From: JACDCA01 sp963810305
GTDB taxonomy: Bacteria; Acidobacteriota; Vicinamibacteria; Vicinamibacterales; 2-12-FULL-66-21
Assembly: GCA_963810305.1 (NCBI GenBank)
Contig: CAWEMY010000005.1
Coordinates: 372,001-436,000 of the forward strand
Direction: 5' to 3'
Length of the DNA stretch: 64,000 nucleotides
Shown here piece after piece: positions 54,749 to 64,000 of this stretch (positions are counted from its first letter, which is position 1; every line of letters begins with the position of its first letter). The notes beneath the pieces are model-generated. The model searched no databases and was not told where the DNA came from. It was given only the letters and a program-made list of their open reading frames with translations. The position numbers were made by a program, and so were the translations under genes.

Positions 54749-56899
54749 ATGATCCGGTTCGAGGACCTCGCTGAAAAGGTTCGGGCCAGCAACCCGGATG
54801 CCGATATCGAACTGCTGAGGCGCGCGTACGTCTTCTCGGCGTTCGAGCACAAGGGGCAGGTGCGCCATTCCGGAGAGCCCTACCTGGTGCATCCGCTCGA
54901 AGTGGCGGATCAGCTCGCCGATATGAAACTGGACGTCGTGGCAATTGCCGCGGGCCTCCTCCACGACATCGTCGAAGACACGCAGACGCCGATCGATCGC
55001 ATCAAGGAACTGTTCGGAGCCGACGTCGCCCACGTGGTCGAAGGGGTCACGAAGCTCGGCGCGATCTCGTTTTCGTCGAGCGAGGAACGCCAGGCGGAGA
55101 ACTTCCGCAAGATGCTGCTGGCGATGGTCGACGACATCCGCGTCATCCTGGTCAAGCTCGCCGATCGGCTGCACAACATGCGGACGCTGCACCATCTGCC
55201 GGAAGAACGGCGGATCAAGATCGCGCAGGAGACACGCGACATCTACGCGCCGATCGCGAACCGCCTCGGCATGAGCAAGGTGAAGAACGAGCTCGAGGAG
55301 CTTGCGTTCAGATACCTGGAGCCCAAGGCCTACGAAGCACTCCGCTCGAGCGTCGAGAGCCGCAGACGCGCCACCGAGGGGATGATCGAGGAGCTGAAGA
55401 AGACGATCGCCGCGAAGCTGGCCGAGTCACAGGTCCCGGTCATTCAGATCGACGGGCGCATCAAGAGACTGTTCAGCATTCACCAGAAGCTGAAACGTCA
55501 AAAGATCGACCTCGACCAGGTCTACGACCTGGTCGCGCTGCGGATCATCACCGGGTCGGTTCGCGATTGCTACGCGGCGCTCGGCATCATCCATCAGACC
55601 TGGTCACCGGTGCCCGGACGCATCAAGGATTTCATCGCGACGCCGCGGCCCAACGGCTACCAGTCTCTCCACACGTCGGTGGTCAGCGAGCGTGGCTTTC
55701 CCTTCGAGGTGCAGATCAGATCGATGGAGATGCACGGGACGGCTGAAGAAGGGATCGCGGCGCACTGGAAGTACAAGGAAGGGCGTGTCGGCGCCGGCCG
55801 CGACGAACAGTATTTCGTCTGGCTGCGGCAGCTCCTCGAATGGCAGCAGGAGGTTCGCGATCCCCAGGAGTTCCTGCAGAATCTGAAGATCGATCTCTAC
55901 CCGGAGGAGGTCTACATCTTCACGCCGAAGGGGGAGGTCAAAGCGCTTCCACGCGACGCTTCGCCAGTGGATTTCGCCTATTCCATTCACACCGATGTCG
56001 GGCACCAGTGTGTCGGTGCGCGGGTGAACGGGAAGATGGTGCCGCTCCGCACCCGCCTCCGCAACGGGGACATCGTCGAAATCATCACGACGACGGGACA
56101 TCGGCCGAGCCGCGACTGGCTGAATTTCGTCGTCACGTCACGAGCGCGCAACAAGATCAAGCACTTCATTCACGCCGAGGAGAAGGCGCGCAGCCTCGAG
56201 CTGGGACGCCGGTTGTTCGAAAAAGAGGCGCGGCGGTTCGGCGTCAACATGAAGAGTCTGACCGACGCTGAGTTGGTGAACAGGGTGCTCGGCGAGTACG
56301 GGATGCAGAAGACCGACGACCTGTTTGCCGCAATCGGCTACGGCAAACTGCCGGCGCGCTCGGTGCTGGCAAAGTTCGTCCCGACGGAACAGCTGAAGGA
56401 AACGCCTGAGAGCGGCATCGCGTCGGTGGTCCGGCGCGTGCTCGGCACCGGCGCGGACAGGATCAAGGTGCGCGGCTTCGACGACCTGCTGGTCTTTCGC
56501 GCGCGATGCTGCAATCCCATTCGTGGCGAGCAGATCGTCGGTTACATCACCCGGGGCAAGGGAGTTTCGGTGCACTCGTCCACCTGCCCGAATGTCGTCA
56601 ACCTTCTCTACGACCCCGAACGCCGCATCGACGTCGAGTGGGACAAGGGCACCGACGCGTCCCCGTACACGGTGCGCCTCAGCATTCAGGTGGAAGACCG
56701 GAAGGGGATCCTGGCAGACGTCAGCTCGAAGATCGCCGGCATCAATACGAACATCCGCAACGTCGAGGCGACGGTCGACGATCAGCGCGGCCGGATCGAC
56801 ATGACCGTCGAGATCAGCGACCTCAAACACCTGCAGAAGGTGATCAAGTCGCTCCGGTCGATCGAGGGAGTGCTGGACGTGGAACGCGCCGCAAGGTAG
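54749..56899 (+). CDS. rel: Bifunctional (p)ppGpp synthetase/hydrolase (Rel/SpoT)
   Basis: 716 residues. HD hydrolase domain: PYLVHPLEVADQLADM and LLHDIVEDT, both intact. Synthetase domain: RIKRLFSIHQKLKRQKIDL, YDLVALRIITG, RIKDFIATPRPNGYQSLHTS. Then TGS (FTPKGEVKALPRDASPVDFA), a helical/zinc-finger region with RARCCNPIRGEQIVGYITRG and a C-terminal ACT domain. Both catalytic domains look active, so it is the stringent-response balance enzyme. The single-copy long form is typical outside gamma-proteobacteria. Confidence 0.96.
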   Translation: MIRFEDLAEKVRASNPDADIELLRRAYVFSAFEHKGQVRHSGEPYLVHPLEVADQLADMKLDVVAIAAGLLHDIVEDTQTPIDRIKELFGADVAHVVEGVTKLGAISFSSSEERQAENFRKMLLAMVDDIRVILVKLADRLHNMRTLHHLPEERRIKIAQETRDIYAPIANRLGMSKVKNELEELAFRYLEPKAYEALRSSVESRRRATEGMIEELKKTIAAKLAESQVPVIQIDGRIKRLFSIHQKLKRQKIDLDQVYDLVALRIITGSVRDCYAALGIIHQTWSPVPGRIKDFIATPRPNGYQSLHTSVVSERGFPFEVQIRSMEMHGTAEEGIAAHWKYKEGRVGAGRDEQYFVWLRQLLEWQQEVRDPQEFLQNLKIDLYPEEVYIFTPKGEVKALPRDASPVDFAYSIHTDVGHQCVGARVNGKMVPLRTRLRNGDIVEIITTTGHRPSRDWLNFVVTSRARNKIKHFIHAEEKARSLELGRRLFEKEARRFGVNMKSLTDAELVNRVLGEYGMQKTDDLFAAIGYGKLPARSVLAKFVPTEQLKETPESGIASVVRRVLGTGADRIKVRGFDDLLVFRARCCNPIRGEQIVGYITRGKGVSVHSSTCPNVVNLLYDPERRIDVEWDKGTDASPYTVRLSIQVEDRKGILADVSSKIAGINTNIRNVEATVDDQRGRIDMTVEISDLKHLQKVIKSLRSIEGVLDVERAAR

Positions 56900-56969
56900 T
56901 AACAGGAGATCAAAAGATCAGGAGCTTTTTGTCTGTCTACAACAGCGTCTCCGTCTCAGTCTCCTGTTA
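56900..56969. repeat. Inverted repeat TAACAGGAGA...TCTCCTGTTA between rel and ridA
   Basis: Perfect 10-base arms at 56900-56909 and 56960-56969 flank a degenerate 7-base repeat (GTCTCCG, TCTCAGT). The right arm contains the ridA stop codon. The position between convergent genes suits a two-way terminator. Confidence 0.75.
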
Positions 56970-57347
56970 TCCCAGCGACGCGATCACATCGATTTCTATC
57001 CGTGCGTCTTTCGGCAGGCGCGCGGCCTGGACGGTCGCGCGCGCGGGCGCCGGGGTCGAGAAGTACGTCGCGTACACCTCGTTCATCGCCGCGAAGTCAT
57101 TCATGTCAGCAAGGTAAACCGTGGTGCGGACGACGTGGTCGAGGGATGCGCCACCGGCCTCGAGTATTGCCCGAAGGTTGGCGAAGACGCGGTGTGTCTG
57201 GGCGGCGATGTCCCCGCTGACGAGCACCCCTGTCGCGGGATCCAGAGGGATCTGGCCCGACACGAATATCAGGTCCCCGGTCCGTATGCCCTGTGAGTAA
57301 GGACCGATCGCCGTCGGCGCGGATTCTGTGGAAACCGCCCGCCTCAT
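56967..57347 (-). CDS. ridA: RidA-family enamine/imine deaminase
   Basis: 126 residues. GPYSQGIRTGDLIFVSGQIP and the C-terminal RATVQAARLPKDARIEIDVI are the family blocks, including the catalytic Arg and Glu. Hydrolyses reactive 2-aminoacrylate-type intermediates formed by PLP enzymes. Its ATG directly follows the stop of rpmB (TAGATG). Confidence 0.95.
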   Translation of the reverse strand: MRRAVSTESAPTAIGPYSQGIRTGDLIFVSGQIPLDPATGVLVSGDIAAQTHRVFANLRAILEAGGASLDHVVRTTVYLADMNDFAAMNEVYATYFSTPAPARATVQAARLPKDARIEIDVIASLG

Positions 57348-57539
57348 CTAGGCAGCCTTGACGACCTTGTTCGAACGGAGGCAGCGCGTGCAGACGCGCA
57401 GGCGCTGGATGCCGCCGTTCACGAGCGCCCGGACGCGCTGGAGGTTCGGCTCGAAACGCCGGGCGGTGACGTTGTGCGCGTGACTGATGTTACGGCCGAC
57501 AACCGGCCCTTTTCCGCAGATTTCGCAGCGTTTCGCCAT
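57348..57539 (-). CDS. rpmB: 50S ribosomal protein L28
   Basis: 63 residues from ATG 57539: CEICGK near the start and CTRC near the end form the zinc-binding C+ type; SHAHNVTARRF and NLQRVR are L28 blocks. The in-frame ATG at 57569 would add ten residues absent from the family. A TATACT box lies at 57600-57605 on the minus strand, giving a leader of about 55 bases. Confidence 0.96.
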   Translation of the reverse strand: MAKRCEICGKGPVVGRNISHAHNVTARRFEPNLQRVRALVNGGIQRLRVCTRCLRSNKVVKAA

Positions 57540-57854
57540 GACTGACCTGATGGAAGCGGTGTGAGACAAGCCCGCCCGTTAGGGTGGAAAGAACTTCAAA
57601 GTATACCACGCAGCCGTGTGTAGGCCGGTGCCACGCAGGAGCGGCGCCTTCAATTCACTCCGATCGTCCTGTCTCGATGACACTCCGAACCGCTGGAGGG
57701 TCCTCCGGCGTCTAAAGGGTCCTGATGCCAGTTATCGATGGCTTTGCAATTGGGCTCATCCAGTGTAAACTGACGGGATTTCATACTGGCAGATGACTTG
57801 CATAACGGCATGCGACTTTACGGCGCACGCCGAGGCGGAAGGAGAGGGAATCAT
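57540..57854. promoter_or_regulatory. Divergent promoter region between rpmB and the DksA-like gene
   Basis: 315 bases with no gene. Minus strand: TATACT at 57600-57605 for rpmB, without a good -35. Plus strand: TTGCAA (57744-57749) and TAAACT (57766-57771), spacer 16, for the DksA-like gene. No structured RNA is evident. Confidence 0.45.
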
Positions 57855-58310
57855 ATGGCTGTTAATAAGGGACCCGGTGGACAGATGAACCGGGATCGGT
57901 ATTCGGAACTGAAGCGCATCCTCGAAGAGCGTCGGCGCGAGATCATGGACCAGGTCCAGGGAAAGATCCGTGACGTCCGGTCCGAGGGGGCGAACAACCC
58001 GAATCAGGGGGTCCTCGACGCCGCCGAAAGCTCCGAGATGGACATCCAGGATGACATCGAGTTCGCGCTCATCCAGATGAAATCCGAGACGCTGAACAAG
58101 ATCGAGGAAGCGCTTCATCGGCTGGAAGAGGGGACGTTCGGATACTGCTTCGAGTGCGGTGAAGAAATCTCCGAGCGCCGTCTTCGCGCCCTGCCGTTCG
58201 CGGTCCGCTGCAAGGACTGTGAAGAGGCCCGCGAAAACGTCCAGCAGCGTGAGCGTATGATGCAGCAGCGCCGGGGCGCTTCTTCGCTGTTCCTCGACGT
58301 GCAAGGCTGA
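57855..58310 (+). CDS. DksA/TraR-family zinc-finger transcription factor
   Basis: 151 residues. Coiled-coil N-terminal half (MNRDRYSELKRILEERRREI) with DAAESSEMDIQDDIEFALI, then the C4 zinc finger CFECGEEI...CKDC. It would enter the RNA polymerase secondary channel and modulate transcription, often with ppGpp; the rel gene is 1 kb away. ATG 57855 has a GGAGAGGG ribosome site. The in-frame ATG at 57798 is not preferred. Followed by a strong terminator. Confidence 0.92.
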   Translation: MAVNKGPGGQMNRDRYSELKRILEERRREIMDQVQGKIRDVRSEGANNPNQGVLDAAESSEMDIQDDIEFALIQMKSETLNKIEEALHRLEEGTFGYCFECGEEISERRLRALPFAVRCKDCEEARENVQQRERMMQQRRGASSLFLDVQG

Positions 58311-58372
58311 CCCTTGCAATGCCGAAGGACAAACTCTGAATGCTGAAGTAACGCACCAGGGTTCAAAATGCA

Positions 58373-58409
58373 GGGCGAAGCAGGCGCGGTTGCCGCTTCG
58401 CCCTTTTTT
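58373..58409 (+). terminator. Intrinsic terminator after the DksA-like gene
   Basis: Perfect 8-bp stem GGGCGAAG / CTTCGCCC with a 15-base loop and six T. It ends 22 bases before the lon ATG, so lon must have its own promoter in the remaining space or overlapping the terminator (TACAAG near 58413 is a weak candidate). Confidence 0.93.
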
Positions 58410-58431
58410 CTGTACAAGCGTCCTACTAACT

Positions 58432-60878
58432 ATGACCGACGAACTGAGCACCGGTGGCCCCGCATACGACACGGACGGCACTGAAACGCCGCTGGAGATC
58501 CCGGCCGAGCTGCCGATTCTGCCGTTGCGCGACACGGTGCTCTTCCCCAACTCGTTCATGCCGCTGGCGGTGGCCAGGGAGGCCTCTGTCCGGCTGATCG
58601 ACGAAGCGACGGCGACCGGCCGGATGATCGGCGTGTTCACCCAGCGCGAGGCGGCCACCGAAGAGCCGCTGCAGGAGGACCTCTACAGCATCGGGACGGC
58701 GACACACATCCACAAGATGTTCAAGCTGCCCGACGGCAGCCTCCGGCTGATCGTGCAGGGGCTGGCCCGCATCCGGCTGGACGGCATTGCCCAGACGCGG
58801 CCCTATCTCCGCGGCGCGGTTTCGTCCGCCGAGGAACTGCTGCGTGAGGAAGATCATCTCGAGATCGACGCGCTTCAGCGCAACATCAAGAGCAATTTCC
58901 AGCAGGTGGTCTCGCTCTCCCCGTTGCTCTCTGATGATCTCCAGGCGCTGGCGGCGAACATCACCGATCCAGGCAAGCTCGCCGACTTCATCGCCTCGAG
59001 CCTGACGACCATCGGCACGCCGGTGAAGCAGGAGGTGCTCGACACGCTCGACATCCGCGCGCGCATGGATTCGCTCAACCGCCTGCTGATCAAGGAGCTC
59101 GAAGTCCTCGAGCTCGGCTCCAAGATCCAGTCGCAGGTGCAGTCGGAGGTCGGGAAGAACCAGCGTGAGTACTTCCTCCGCGAGCAGCTCAAAGCCATTC
59201 AGAAAGAGCTTGGCGAGGGAGACGAGCAGGCGAAAGAGATCGACGAGCTGCGCAGCAAGATCGAAGCGGCCGGCATGCCCGAAAGCGTGAAGAAGGAAAC
59301 GTTGCGCGAGCTGGACCGCTTGTCGAAGATGCCGGTTGCCGCGGCGGAGTACACCGTCTCGCGCACCTACCTCGACTGGATCGTCGCGCTGCCGTGGTCG
59401 AAACGCACCGAGGATTCGATCGACCTGAAACGTACGAAGGACGTGCTCGACGCCGACCACTCAGGCCTCGAGAAAGTGAAAGACCGCGTTCTCGAATACC
59501 TCGCGGTGCGAAAGCTGAATCCCGACGTCAAGGGCCCGATCCTCTGTTTCCTCGGTCCGCCTGGAGTCGGCAAGACATCGCTGGCGCGGTCGATCGCGAA
59601 TTCGCTGGGGCGCAAGTTCGTGCGCGTGTCGCTCGGCGGCATGCGCGACGAAGCGGAGATCCGCGGGCATCGCCGGACCTACATTGGCGCCCTGCCGGGG
59701 CAGGTCATCCAGGGGCTGCGGCGCGCTGAATCGAAAAACCCGGTGTTCATTCTCGATGAGATCGACAAGCTGGGGGCCGACTTCCGCGGCGATCCGGCGT
59801 CGGCGCTGCTCGAGGTCCTCGACCCGGAACAGAACAACACCTTCCGCGATCACTACCTCGACGTGCCGTTCGATCTCTCGGAGGTGCTGTTCCTGACGAC
59901 GGCGAACGTCCTCGATCCGGTGCCGCCCGCACTGCGCGACCGCATGGAAGTGCTCGAGCTCGCCGGATATACGGAAGAGGAAAAGCTGAAAATAGCCGTC
60001 GAACACCTGGTCGCGAAGCAGGTGAAGAACCACGGCCTGACCGAGGCCTTCGTGGAGTTCACCGAACCGGCTATCCGATCGGTGATTCGCAACTACACCC
60101 GCGAAGCCGGCGTTCGAAACCTCGAACGCGAGATCGGCGCACTGTGCCGGAAGATCGCGCGGCGGCGGGCGGAGGGGGATGAAGCGAAGGTGGTCGTGAC
60201 GGCGGAGCTCGTGAACGAGTTCCTCGGCGCACCGACGTTTCTCGACGAAGAGATCGAGAACCGGACCAAGGATCCCGGCGTGGCCGTCGGCCTGGCGTGG
60301 ACGCCGGCGGGCGGTGAAGTCCTGTTCGTTGAGGCCTCACGCATGCAGGGGGCGGGCAGCTTGACGCTGACCGGGCACCTCGGCGATGTGATGAAGGAGT
60401 CGGCGCGGACGGCGCTCTCGTGGTTCCGGAGCAACGCCCCGCACTACGGTGTCGACCCGGCGTTCTACAAGGACGCCGAGATCCACCTGCACGTGCCCTC
60501 GGGCGCCATTCCCAAGGACGGGCCGTCAGCCGGTGTGACGATGGTCGCGGCGCTGGCGTCGGAGCTGACCGGGCGACCGGTGCGCGGCGATGTGGCGATG
60601 ACCGGAGAGATCACGCTGTCGGGACGGGTGCTGCCAGTCGGCGGCATCAAGGAGAAGGTCCTGGCGGCGAGGCGGCACGGCGTCACGGAAGTCATCCTGC
60701 CGCGCCAGAACGAAAAGAACATCCGCGAGGATCTGACCGAGGACCTGCGGCGCGAGCTCACGATCCACTATGTGTCAGAGATCGAGGACGTCCTGGCACT
60801 GGTTCTGATCCCGTCATCGGCGCAGACTCGCCCGGCCATGCCGCCGATCGACGCGGGGTGCGCCCGACGGTCAACTGA
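58432..60878 (+). CDS. lon: Lon ATP-dependent protease, 3' end frameshifted
   Basis: Soluble AAA+ serine protease. N-terminal substrate domain (PILPLRDTVLFPNSFMPLAV), coiled region, ATPase with Walker A GPPGVGKTSLARSIA and Walker B VFILDEIDKLG, then the protease domain with catalytic Ser in DGPSAGVTM and Lys in GGIKEKVLAARRHG. About 815 residues. As given, the frame stays open to 61518, antisense to the nudix and rluD genes; that tail is not Lon-like. One missing G in the run at about 60855-60858 would end the protein DAGVRPTVN at TGA 60876-60878, so that its stop interlocks with the nudix stop. I take 60878 as the real end. Confidence 0.92.
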
Positions 60879-61395
60879 TCATTCCAAGCGCGACTACGGT
60901 CTTCATGTCGGTGATCTCGCCTCGGCGCGCCATGTCCCGGGCGTCGCGGAGCGTGAACGTCCGCGCTTCGATGTCTTCGTCTTCGTCCAGCGCCGCGGCT
61001 TCAGTCGGATCGGCGAGACCCGACAAACGGTAGAAGATCATCTCCTCATCGCAATACCCGGGCGTCGGGTAGAGCGCTCCCAGCCGAACGATCGTCGCCG
61101 GGACCTGCCCGATCTCCTCGTGGCATTCGCGACGCGCGGCCTGCTCGGGCGATTCTCCGGGGTCGACGCTTCCGGCGGGAAACTCCCACAGCCACTGGCC
61201 GACGGCGTGCCGGTATTGCCTGATCAGGATCACGTGGCCCGACTCGGGCACCGGGACAAGCACGACGGATTTCGGATGACGCACGACATCCATCTTCACC
61301 GTTCGCCCGTGCGGCAGGCGCACTTCGTCACGGTCCACGTCGAAGACTTTCCCGTCGAACATGCGCTCGCGCGCGATCAGTTCCGCGTCAGTCAT
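60871..61395 (-). CDS. Nudix hydrolase, ADP-ribose pyrophosphatase type
   Basis: 174 residues. The Nudix box is GSVDPGESPEQAARRECHEEIG split as GSVDPGES and RRECHEEIG; PGYCDEEMIFYRLSGL downstream is typical of ADP-ribose pyrophosphatases. Cleaves ADP-ribose-like metabolites. Its ATG overlaps the end of rluD by 8 bases, and its stop interlocks with that of the convergent lon gene. Confidence 0.9.
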   Translation of the reverse strand: MTDAELIARERMFDGKVFDVDRDEVRLPHGRTVKMDVVRHPKSVVLVPVPESGHVILIRQYRHAVGQWLWEFPAGSVDPGESPEQAARRECHEEIGQVPATIVRLGALYPTPGYCDEEMIFYRLSGLADPTEAAALDEDEDIEARTFTLRDARDMARRGEITDMKTVVALGMIS

Positions 61396-62371
61396 CGTTT
61401 CTTACTCCTGCGGCGCTCTCTTGCTCTTCCGCCGAACGGATGTCGTCGAGTACGGTCTGCAGATCGGGAGGCAACGGCGATTCGAAATCGACGCGCCGTC
61501 CGTCTGCGGGATGCGTGAAGACGAGCCGCGCCGAGTGCAGAAATGGACGCTCGAGCCGAAGGACGCTGCGCAGGTTCGCGCCGACTCGCCGGTGGACGCC
61601 GCCATAGGTCGAATCGCCGACAACCGGATGTCCGATCGCGCTGAGATGGACGCGGATCTGATGCGTGCGTCCTGTCGCGATCGCGACCTTCACCAGCGTC
61701 ACCCCTTTGAAGTGGTGGGCGAAGGTGACGCGCGTGACGGCGCTGCGGGCCCGCCGCGCGCGGGTCGACATTTTCTGCCGGTGCTGAGGGTCCCGGCCGA
61801 TTGCGGCATCGATACGACGTCCCGGCTGCACGACCCCCCAGACGAGCGCGACGTACTCCTTCTCGACTTCCCGATCGGAAAACTGCCGCGTCAGTTCCTG
61901 ATGCGCCCGGTCGTTCTTTGCGACGACCATGAGCCCGGAGGTCCCCCGATCGAGCCGATGGACGATACCGGGTCGAAGCTCGCCGCCGATGCCGCTGAGA
62001 TCTGTAATGTGGTGGAGAAGCGCATTGACCAGCGTGCCGCTGGTGTGCCCGGCGGCCGGATGAACGACCATCCCGGGTGGCTTGTCGAGGACGACGACGT
62101 CCTGATCCTGGAAGACGATGCGCAGCGGCAGTGCTTCCGGTTCGGGGGTCGCGACCGTCGGGGGAGGGATGTCCACCTCGAACATCTGACCCTGGTGGAC
62201 CGTCGTGCTGGCGCGCGGAGCCGCGGACGCCCCCTTTACCTTGCCGTCCTTGATCAGCCGCTGAATGTGCGAGCGCGACAGATCCGGCAGCAGGGCGGTG
62301 AGGAAGTTGTCGAGCCGCAGCCCGTCATGCTCTTCCTCGACCGTCAGTGCCCGCGCCCCCGTGCTCTTCAT
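61388..62371 (-). CDS. rluD: RluD-type 23S rRNA pseudouridine synthase
   Basis: About 327 residues. An S4 RNA-binding domain (RLDNFLTALLPDLSRSHIQRL) is followed by the synthase core with catalytic Asp in GIVHRLDRGTSGLMVVAK and the GRTHQIRVHLSAIGHPVVGD block. ATG 62371 shares a base with the lgt stop (TGATG); a GTG three bases earlier is also possible. Part of ileS-lspA-lgt-rluD-nudix. Confidence 0.93.
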   Translation of the reverse strand: MKSTGARALTVEEEHDGLRLDNFLTALLPDLSRSHIQRLIKDGKVKGASAAPRASTTVHQGQMFEVDIPPPTVATPEPEALPLRIVFQDQDVVVLDKPPGMVVHPAAGHTSGTLVNALLHHITDLSGIGGELRPGIVHRLDRGTSGLMVVAKNDRAHQELTRQFSDREVEKEYVALVWGVVQPGRRIDAAIGRDPQHRQKMSTRARRARSAVTRVTFAHHFKGVTLVKVAIATGRTHQIRVHLSAIGHPVVGDSTYGGVHRRVGANLRSVLRLERPFLHSARLVFTHPADGRRVDFESPLPPDLQTVLDDIRSAEEQESAAGVRNDD

Positions 62372-63180
62372 CACGCCGCACGCGCACGCTTTGCTGTCGT
62401 CTTCGAGTCGGGGCTGAAACGTCTCGACAGGATGACGAGCATGATGATGCTCAACGGAACGATGAGTATCGACACGAACTGGGAGGTCGAGAACCCGCCC
62501 ACCATCCCGCGCGGATCACCACGGTAGAACTCGATGATGAACCGCGACACTGCGTAGAGAAACATGTAGCCCCAGAACGTGCGTCCGGGGAACGGTCGTC
62601 CTTTGCGTTCGGTGGCGAGCAGGAAGATCAGGATCAGCAGCTCCGCCCCGGCTTCGTACAGCTGCGTCGGGTGCAGCGGAATGTTCAGTGGCGTGCCGAC
62701 GTTCTGCGCGGCGAATTCGTTATGAAACGTGATCGCCCACGGGACCTCGGTGCGGCGGCCGAAACAGCAGCCGGCGAAGAGACACCCGAGACGGCCAATG
62801 ACGTGCCCGAGCGCGATCCCAGGAGCGAAGACATCGGTGACCGTCCACATCGGCAGGCGGTGCCGGCGCAGATACCACAGCGCGACCGCGACGGCGGCGA
62901 TCAGTCCTCCGTAGAACACACCACCCGACCGCATCAGCGTGAACAGTTCACTCCAGTCGCGGGTGAACGTGTCCCACTCGACGATCAGCAACAGCAGCTT
63001 CGCGCCGACCAGCGCGCTGATGATGATCCAGATCCCGAGATCCATGACCCGGTTCGGGTCCAGACCACGCGTCCGCGCGCGTTTCAGCGCGAACTGAAGG
63101 CCGAGCAGGTAGGCGGCGGCGAGCAGAACGCCGTAGGTGTAGACGGGGAACCCGCCGATCTCAAACAGTATCGGATGCAT
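62371..63180 (-). CDS. lgt: Prolipoprotein diacylglyceryl transferase
   Basis: 269 residues, seven membrane helices. MRSGGVFYGGLIAAVA holds the conserved H/Y-G-G region; the Lgt signature appears as HVIGRLGCLFAGCCFGRR, where Cys replaces the Asn of the commoner GRIGNFxN form, a variant seen in several phyla. HPTQLYEA and EFYRGDPRG are complete. It adds the lipid to lipobox cysteines, several of which occur in this window. Overlaps lspA by 20 bases. Confidence 0.94.
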   Translation of the reverse strand: MHPILFEIGGFPVYTYGVLLAAAYLLGLQFALKRARTRGLDPNRVMDLGIWIIISALVGAKLLLLIVEWDTFTRDWSELFTLMRSGGVFYGGLIAAVAVALWYLRRHRLPMWTVTDVFAPGIALGHVIGRLGCLFAGCCFGRRTEVPWAITFHNEFAAQNVGTPLNIPLHPTQLYEAGAELLILIFLLATERKGRPFPGRTFWGYMFLYAVSRFIIEFYRGDPRGMVGGFSTSQFVSILIVPLSIIMLVILSRRFSPDSKTTAKRARAA

Positions 63181-63739
63181 GTCTTCGTCCGAGCCCGATC
63201 ATGTCGAGCAGTACCAGTGCCGCCCCAACATTGATGGCGGCGTCGGCGACGTTGAACGCCCAGAAATGCGAAACGCCCCAGTAAACGTCCACGAAGTCGG
63301 TGACGTGGCCGATGATCGCCCGATCCAGCAGGTTGCCGAATGCGCCGCCGAGGATCAGGGCAAGTCCGAGGCGTGCGATCCGGTCGTGAAAGCCGAGTTG
63401 TGTCCCGTACGCAGCGATGGCAATGAGCGCAACCGACGCCACCACGATCATGATCCAGGCCTTGTAGGGAAAGTCCACCGAATTGAGCAGCCCGAACGCG
63501 GCGCCGGTGTTCTGCACGTGGGTCAGGTCGAGAAATCCCGCGATGATCGTCCGGCTGTCGCCGAGCGCGATCGACTGTCGAACCAGCACCTTGGTGATCT
63601 GGTCGAGGACGATGATCCCTGCCATGACCCCGATCTCGAACGGACGCGCGAAGTTGCGCTCACGGGTATCCGCGGCGACCGGCGCGGGAGCCGCTGCCGG
63701 ATCAACTGTCCCTGGCGTTTCCGCGGGCATGTCGGTCAT
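63161..63739 (-). CDS. lspA: Lipoprotein signal peptidase (signal peptidase II)
   Basis: 192 residues from ATG 63739. The two catalytic Asp residues are in GNLLDRAIIGHVTDFVDVYW and FNVADAAI. Four membrane helices; an N-terminal Ala/Pro extension of about 40 residues precedes the first. It cleaves lipidated prolipoproteins after Lgt, encoded next door. The start overlaps the ileS stop (ATGA). Confidence 0.95.
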   Translation of the reverse strand: MTDMPAETPGTVDPAAAPAPVAADTRERNFARPFEIGVMAGIIVLDQITKVLVRQSIALGDSRTIIAGFLDLTHVQNTGAAFGLLNSVDFPYKAWIMIVVASVALIAIAAYGTQLGFHDRIARLGLALILGGAFGNLLDRAIIGHVTDFVDVYWGVSHFWAFNVADAAINVGAALVLLDMIGLGRRHASDTV

Positions 63740-64000
63740 CAAGCCGCCGGCCTCAGCGCGTCCATGCAGCGGTCGCACAACCCTTCCGTCGACTGATCCT
63801 TCGACGTAGTCGGAACGATGCGCCAGCACCGCGCGCACTTCTCGCCCGCCGCACGGGTGACGACAACTTCGAGTTCCGGTCCATCGCCGTCCAGCGGTTG
63901 AAAGTCGAGCTGCGAGACGATGAACAGCATGGCCAGGTCGACGCCGCGGGATTGCAGGAGCTCGGCGGTGGCGCCGCGTGCCCGCAATGTCACATGCGCC
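63739..64000 (-). CDS. ileS: Isoleucyl-tRNA synthetase, C-terminal fragment at window edge
   Basis: The last 86 codons of a gene entering from the right edge. GEKCARCWRIVP and LCDRCMDAL form the C-terminal zinc finger of bacterial IleRS; the frame is open to base 64000. The ileS-lspA order is very common and supports the call. Confidence 0.93.
   Translation of the reverse strand, partial: AHVTLRARGATAELLQSRGVDLAMLFIVSQLDFQPLDGDGPELEVVVTRAAGEKCARCWRIVPTTSKDQSTEGLCDRCMDALRPAA

Overview
The window is a 64 kb stretch of a high-GC, Gram-negative chromosome, densely packed with housekeeping genes on both strands. LptD, TonB/ExbB/ExbD, LspA/Lgt and many predicted lipoproteins show an outer membrane. 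The ADOP-type orphan permease (13657-16131), carboxypeptidase-regulatory/TPR secreted proteins and overall gene style point to Acidobacteriota, probably a Vicinamibacteria-like (subdivision 6) member. The phylum call is inference from gene families; no rRNA gene is present.

Layout. 1-4964: end of a processive family 2 glycosyltransferase, citrate synthase, LepA and signal peptidase I on the plus strand. 4845-12342: minus-strand run rpiB-glyA-dinG, then a TPR protein-yggS-hutI-cyclodeaminase (histidine and one-carbon metabolism). 12435-24442: RlmI-like methyltransferase, ADOP permease, an ankyrin/MarR divergent pair around a perfect palindrome, thiC, small secreted proteins, an M20 peptidase, HtpX and a Clp ATPase. 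24507-26503: radical SAM protein, a small-protein/nucleotidyltransferase pair resembling a toxin-antitoxin unit, and a 3' tRNA-Ser fragment. 26518-35994: long minus-strand envelope and cofactor cluster (deoxynucleoside kinase, accD, folC, lptD, rmlB, sugar-nucleotide reductase, prenol kinase fusion, UbiA). 36022-39298: MenC-like enolase and a HEAT/cyclophilin lipoprotein. 39299-39930: two tiny genes encoding the same 18-residue Lys/Gly peptide. 39931-42648: TPR protein and ddl. 42763-50979: tgt-yajC-secDF-uppP-DUF502-hppA. 51132-53574: tonB-exbB-exbD-exbD. 53678-58310: TPR lipoprotein, Rel, RidA, L28, DksA-like protein. 58432-64000: Lon, then ileS-lspA-lgt-rluD-nudix.

Three things run through the window. 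First, nearly every kind of intergenic gap carries tandem repeats with a 7-base period whose unit differs from locus to locus; they sit at gene ends and some form large inverted repeats. Second, eleven genes are each split by one apparent +1 frameshift, which most simply means insertion-type sequencing error. Third, many starts lie 6-9 bases after a TATAAT-like box, which suggests leaderless mRNAs.

The most unusual object is the pair of 57-base genes at 39353-39409 and 39665-39721: identical peptides with eight silent differences, each with its own Shine-Dalgarno and intrinsic terminator, and one with a near-consensus promoter.
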